Part shown: positions 58,143-64,000 of the stretch, piece by piece
How positions within the stretch are numbered: position 1 is the first letter of the stretch
Layout of the letters: every line of letters begins with the position of its first letter
Made by a program: the position numbers and the translations under genes
DNA from: Lineus longissimus
Taxonomy: Eukaryota; Nemertea; Pilidiophora; Heteronemertea; Lineidae
NCBI RefSeq assembly: GCF_910592395.1
Contig: NC_088324.1
Location: 5,542,953-5,606,952, forward strand
Reading direction: 5' to 3'
Length of the DNA stretch: 64,000 bases
The notes under the pieces: model-generated
What the model saw: only the letters and a program-made list of their open reading frames with translations
Databases searched by the model: none
What the model was told of the DNA's origin: nothing

Positions 58143-60862
58143 GTATGTGTGTTTATCACGGAAAACGGGTAAAAAGTCACCGCCAAATTTCTATGGCATG
58201 ATATTTTCACTGATTTTACGAATAACCTCGATTCTGTCATTAAGTACTATCAAAAACAGATAAGTTCAAAAAAACTCTAACTTCTTAGTCTTTCAGTTGA
58301 ACAATTTATCACCATGTTGCTTGTATGTACAGCTCTTTTTTACAACTGAGCCAAATTTTGAGGCAATGGTCCTGTTGTGTTCTTTCATCCTCCTATGTGC
58401 CGCTAGTGTACACACACATAAATGAGTAATGAGTGCTGCCATAGTAGAGCTTAGGCCAATCCAGTGGGTGGGTAGTAATATGGAAATTAGCGATAATATC
58501 TCACAGTGTTTAAAAATACAATCTTCTTTAACTAGTTCAACAACAACGTTACGAATAAAATGTGAAAACTTTGTAGTGTGTGCATGTAGTATTCGGTGAA
58601 TAAGACCCATTTGATGCAGGTGTGTCAGTTTATAATTGATAATGACCGTGATCTATCTGTCATGTCGTAATCATTTCAGGCCATGTAACCATTGAAATGT
58701 GATGTTGGTTGGAACAGTGACAGAACGTTTCCTTCTATTGTATTGTTAGAACTGTCCAGTCCTGTCCTGTCTATCGGCACAGTTCAACAGTTCTAGAACT
58801 GTTCCATACCACAACAAACCCAATGGCTGGGAGGGGGGGGGATGATCGAATGACATTTGAAGAGATATGGGGTTCTTCTTTGCGAGATTTCTGCACTTCT
58901 CCCGCAAGCATGGCGGATTTACGCGGGGGAATTTACATCAAATAACACCCGGCTGAAAGGCGTCTGACGCCATTGCCCAGGTCGGGATATGATGGTGGAA
59001 GGGCAGATGATTCATTCACTCTAAATGTCCCAAAATGAATATCCCTAAACAACTAGAGCAGCAGTAAAAATTATCATGTCGGATGACTGCGCAGCAAGTG
59101 GCCAACAAAATTGGGATATTCATTTTGCCAAACTGCAGACAAACTCGCCCAAAATTTATATTTTTCCGACAAGATTTAATTGTTTTCCTCTGCATAGTGG
59201 ATTACTTTGATTTTGTATGCCTATATCTCTGGTAAAATCTTAAACTGAAACAGGGCTGAAAATGACATCTGCAAATTTCTACTGGAGTGACATGATCAGA
59301 CTTTAGCCCGATTTACACGGTGCGGGTTCGATCCGGGTCGTGACCTGTTCGGTTCAACACGCACCGTGTAAATGGGATTTTAACTAGTCCGAACCGACCT
59401 TAACCGGCATCAAGCGAAACGAATCGAGATTCGCCAAATAGCGCAGTCTCGGGTCGGTTCAGGAGAATAAGGCCGGTTAAGGAGGGTTCGCGCTGTCGTG
59501 TCGGTTTGAATCTGTGTGTGTTTTATTTGAACATTGTATAGCGATGAGTCGTGTTATACATCTAAGATAAGTATATAATCACGTGTATCCTATAATATCC
59601 ATCAGTTAATAGGACAACTCTACCATATGGATGATTGAACCAACAAAGCAATTGTCAATGTCTTAGAAAATCAAAGCTAATTACTCTGTGAACTTTGTAA
59701 AGAACATGTGACTATGTTATCATCAATTTCAGCAACATGCACCTTCCGTGATTACTGGAGTATCTGTCAAGGATGGGCTTTAAGAGACATGGATACTGGG
59801 TGAATGTTCCGAAAAAATTTACGAGTCCGAATCTTGAAATAAGAAATAATGTAAAGAATGCTGCTTGCTAATTTATATCAAAGATACCTCTCGGGTTAAT
59901 AACAAATATTGAATAAATGAAACTGTCTTTCAGGTTGACATAATCTTCCTAATTATGAGAAACAAAACTATTCTTTTTTGGTGCAAGGAATAAGCAAACC
60001 TGTTCTCTTTTCTTTACCAAAAACTTTATCACTGCGTGAATAATGGTCATTGCTGGGGCAAGCTGGCATTTTGCTGAAACAAATCACCTACATGTAGATA
60101 GTTTATGAGTAAAGGGTGATTTTATTTGCAGCATTTTCAATTTCTTCCGATGGGCAAGGAACCAGTTTTGGACCCACCTTGCACTGAAGGCCAATGTGCA
60201 GACATGGGCATAGGCCTATTAATTTATATGTTAAAGCATATGACAAATATGTGGCCTTTACAGGAATTTTATTAGATAATCCTGAAGTATGGTAACTTAA
60301 CAGACAGCATGGCCAAGAAAAGGGATGTAAGAGCTTGGGGAAATGACATAATATTATTCATATTACATGACTTTTCCATTCATCGATGGTTTGCAAAGCT
60401 TTATGCTACTCGTATAACTAATAAAGAATAAAGCGAAATAGTTTTTATCACAGCAAGTTGGTGGGAGGAGTTATGTGTATTGGTTTTAGCGGTATATATG
60501 CAAATCAATCTATGCGCGCTCTATTGGAATAGTTTAGCACTTTGTACTCCTCATGACCATCACACTCACTCATGACAGGCAGTTTTGGCCAAAAACAGAT
60601 GTGCATATAATGTCTTCTGCTGATAGAGTTTCTTAATTAATGTTTAAAATGCCTTGTAAGGGGAGAGCATTACCGTCATTTTGAAACCCTAACCCATTAC
60701 AATCCTCGAAAAACTGTGACTGCCAGGTAGGGGTTCAAAAGTGGCAATTTCATTAAAAAAATTAGGAAATCCAAATTAGAGGTTTTTAAAAACTAATCTG
60801 TTTTTGGTGCTATGTAAACTGAAAGAGTTTTTATAATGCATCGGAAAAATCTTCGATTTCAG
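58143..60862. other. Intron 1 of laminin-G copy 3
   Basis: Non-coding. Same content as intron 1 of copy 2 without the 2.1-kb element, including the GC-rich hairpin near 59312. It holds the empty insertion site near 60350. Confidence 0.55.
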
Positions 60863-60962
60863 AGTTGTTTCGGACTGATTTTTCTGGTTCCAATCGATAT
60901 TCGTAAGTATGTACGACTGTTCACGGTGTCGGGCATGGTGAATGTCGATAGAAATATTTCGC

Positions 60963-61716
60963 GCGTATGGCAAGCCGTTCGTCCAGTAACTTCCAAAACT
61001 TAGTTTCATGGAAGAAAACCATGTTTTTTTTCCATGAAACTAGGTTTTTATGGAAGAAAACATGGTTATCTTCCATAAAACTAGGTTATATGGAGGAAAA
61101 CTAGGTTTTTAAGAATAACTTAGTCTTCTTCGAAAATGTATAAGATTCACGTTCTCTCTTCAAAACCAAGGTTCAAAATAGATAAAAACGATGTTTTCTT
61201 CAATATAACCTAGTTTCATTGAAAAAGCATGGTTTTCTTCTATGAAACTAAGTTTTTGAGAGAAGAAAACCAGGTTTTACTGAAACCTAATCGTTTCACC
61301 TCGTCTCCAACCGAACCTCTCCCCAGACGAACCATGCGCGCCATGCTGCGGAGACGAGGCAAAAAGACTAGGTTTTCTGGGATATGGATTGGAAACCAGG
61401 TTTTAAAAGAAATAACGCGTTTTTTTTTAATGAAAACTAGGTTTTGATTAAGCCATGTATAAAACCTGTTTTTATTCCACAAAACATAGTTTTCATTTAA
61501 GAAGCATAGGTTTAATTTTAAGATAAATGATTTTCTTGCAAAAAACTTGGTTTCTGATAAAAAAAACAACGTTTTTTTTAAATAATAAACCTATCCTTCT
61601 TCCACAAAAACCTTGTTTCATTGAATAAAACATGGATTTCTTCCATGAAACTGCGTTTTTAAATTACTGTAAACAAGGTTTTCCTAATTATTGGACAGTC
61701 GGCTCGCCATACACGC
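60963..61716. mobile_element. Foldback-like element with palindromic motif array, copy 3
   Basis: Same termini and motif array as at 31971-32724, and the same 754-bp length. It lies in intron 2 of laminin-G copy 3. Confidence 0.55.
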
Positions 61717-64000
61717 CACGTTTAGCATTCTGCCACGGATCCAGTGAAGCTCTAGTGCTACAATTCCGTGATTCTGCTAGATTCAGTGAATTATGCTGTT
61801 TAATACAAACCCACGTATTATGATGATAATCTTTGTTGTTGTAAACGATGTAAAATACGTGCACATGTATGCATTAGATGAAAAAATACACAGTGGTTCT
61901 TTTTTCAAAGCCTCTTCGCAATAGTTAATAGGTCCGGACTAAAGAAACTAATTTATATGTATGTTCGTTTTGGGTTTGTTTCCGGTCAGGGTTTTTTATC
62001 CTAAGCGATAGACCTTGTTGCAATTTGTCATGTAACTTCTTCTTTTCAATACATATAGGCCTAAAGGAGGGGCCTCGTCCGTCTATGACAACGAATTCGG
62101 CCGAAATGTTCTTCAGCTTGATGGAATCAACCAGTACGCTCTTGTCCCTGCAGTACGGTTCCAGAAAACCGACTTCACCATCGAAATGTGGTTCAAAACA
62201 ACCGCAAATAACAAGAGGCAAGTCTTAATTGGCGACTGGTCAAAGCCTTGGCAGTTTCTGATTGAGGTGACGGCGAATGGGAAAATCGGGGTCACCCTCA
62301 GACGAGACATCAACAGCGCAGGAAGTGATCCCAAGCAGGATCTGTTGACCGCCAGAGGAGGCACCGTGGAAGTGGGCCAATGGCAGTACCTCCAAGTGGA
62401 ATACGCCCACGGGCCTGGCACTTGTCTCGTTTAACTGAATGGCGTCGAGGTGGCACAAAGCACTACCACTTATACGGATCACAACCTACAGGTCAACACC
62501 CACGAAGAATACGAGATCGGCTACAAGAAAGACACCAAGAGCGACTACTTCAAGGGACGAATTGGCTTCCTCAGAATCCTCAACGAGGTTTTTAACCTTG
62601 CCGCCCCTGCACATGGTAAGAGGTTCAATTTTCCACTTTGACGAAGTTCGGCTTGCGATGGACTTGTAAATGTGATTAAGTTGCGGTTGCTGATCCATAA
62701 CGAGTTGTGCTTCGTTAGCAGTAGCTTTTCAGTTAATGTTTCAGCCATTCAATCGCAAGTGCATGTAGCCCTGGTTGACTGGAAGTGAGCATAAATAATA
62801 CTTACCACTCCCTATCACAACCCCCTCGCACGACAACCACAGAACGGTGAATTCTCTGCTTGTCGGCACACAGGCCAACCTTTCGACAGGAAGCGATGGA
62901 CGCCGCAATGCTCGGGCTAATAATACAACCACTTGTACAACAAGAAAACCGTACGAGTGGCCCATCCGAGTATCAAGATTGCACGAGACGAGTTTCTACG
63001 GCCTGAAAGCTTGAGACCACAACGGACAGTTTTTCAACAGTCAGAGTCTGGATTGCTCACGAGCATTCTCGTGCAATACCGATATTTTTATTTGAACGCT
63101 CAGGTCATTTTTTCATGCATCTTTCGCACATTTCTCTCAAAATAAACTCTGCTAAGTAATGAGGAGCAGTGGGGTTTGTGTATCAAATTGAACAACAAAA
63201 AATTTGGTTTTAAATGCTTTTGACAGCTTCCATATTTTCACCAAACCTAGCGGTTATGGTTGCCTGGCCGTAACCGCTGAATACAAAACGAGGCTTCGTT
63301 TGTAAATATTGTAGTGCATTTACACTGGAAAGTGCGGTTGGTTTTAAATCCAGATATTGTTTGTAATATTATAAGCCGGCCCCTGGTACACTGTCAGTAG
63401 TTTTGGATGAATCTGAATGGGCTTTTGGGGCATATTTGTATCTGCCTACAAATGCCTCAGCACAACCCGATTTCGACGTGGATCATTTTTGTTAAAATCT
63501 TGGCATCGTGGCGAATTTTTATGTCATATCAACACTTTTGGTCATGGTTTTAGGTTATAATCTCTAACCATAGCATTAATTGATAACTAAATGTTTGTTC
63601 ATAGGAATCGCATATGACTGTCATATATTGAGATAATGCAAAGACGTGCTCAGTCCTCTGAAACTGAGAGAAAATGGGCAGAGATATTGCACTTGTCCAA
63701 AAAACCGTAATCATTTATAAGCATTGATTAAGACTTTTTTCACCCATTCTTACTAAGTATCAAGAAGCGAAGTACATACATGTATACACATGTATATGTC
63801 GAAAACCACTCGTTATACTAAGATGCTTTTTAAGAGAGCATTGACTAGGCAGTTTTTGACTTAATTTGTCAGTCTGTCTTGTTTTACTCGCCTGCGTGCG
63901 CCATACTTACTGTAGTCAGGCTGTGGTGGCTGATTAATCAAGAATACGATTGTAATATCTATTTGCAGAGCTCTATCACACTGAATTCTCAGGACCTACA

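Larger units (their letters stand above)
56867..63563 (+). repeat. Right arm of large inverted repeat, unit B
   Basis: Complement of 49056-53920. Shorter than the unit A arm because the 2.1-kb and 583-bp insertions are absent. Confidence 0.78.
36251..64000 (+). repeat. Tandem duplication unit B (incomplete at window end)
   Basis: Second copy of 5.55-36.2 kb. It has its own 827-bp insertion at 49697-50523 and 58 extra bases in the GPCR second intron, and lacks the 28679-30777 and 31365-31947 insertions. It should continue a few kilobases past the window. Confidence 0.9.
58088..64000 (+). pseudogene. Laminin-G gene copy 3, nonsense codon in LamG-A, runs off window
   Basis: Signal exon 58088-58142, mini-exon 60863-60902, LamG-A exon 62059-62615, second mini-exon from 63969 (cut by the window end). 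Splice sites are intact, but TAC has become TAA at 62432-62434 (GTCLVY motif). This would end the protein at residue 156, before LamG-B. Everything else closely follows copy 2. It may be a young null allele, a young pseudogene or a base error. Confidence 0.72.

Noticed and set aside
1-64000. CRISPR arrays, operons, bacterial mobile islands
   Set aside because: Introns, poly(A) signals and animal gene families show a eukaryotic locus; no spaced direct-repeat arrays are present.

Overview
This is nuclear DNA of an animal, not of a microbe. Genes are split by GT-AG introns with good splice sites, and the products are metazoan: a secreted two-domain laminin-G-like (ConA-like) protein, a rhodopsin-class peptide-receptor-like GPCR and a GT31 glycosyltransferase. 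Remnants of Penelope, Helitron, Mutator-type and miniature elements are common. The mix and the high structural polymorphism fit a marine invertebrate such as a cephalochordate, hemichordate, echinoderm or lophotrochozoan. The sequence alone does not fix the species.

The layout is dominated by a direct tandem duplication of about 30.7 kb. Unit A runs from about 5.55 kb to 36.2 kb, and unit B from 36.2 kb to beyond the window end. Each unit carries, in order: a gene-poor stretch; a Penelope-like 3' remnant (-); a truncated GT31 gene (-); a miniature element abutting a three-exon GPCR gene (+); a long non-coding stretch; a 0.73-kb element with 9-bp target duplications; a broken inverted copy of the laminin-G gene (-); a 2.9-kb spacer with a Helitron helicase remnant; and a forward laminin-G gene (+). 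An older copy of the laminin-G gene lies at 264-5481, before unit A. The inverted and forward laminin-G copies form a large interrupted palindrome around the spacer.

The laminin-G gene was rebuilt from phase-compatible exons: signal-peptide exon, mini-exon, LamG-A exon, mini-exon, LamG-B exon and a short terminal exon, giving 423 residues. Copies 1 and 2 are intact. Copy 3 has a nonsense codon and runs off the window. Both inverted copies carry nonsense codons at different places. Units A and B differ by clean insertions that expose element boundaries: an 827-bp element in B, and a 2.1-kb Helitron2-like element plus a 583-bp TA-flanked element in A. The GPCR protein is identical in the two units. 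I see no metabolic pathway or operon linking the genes. The main open question is whether the tandem structure is real or two haplotypes joined by the assembler.
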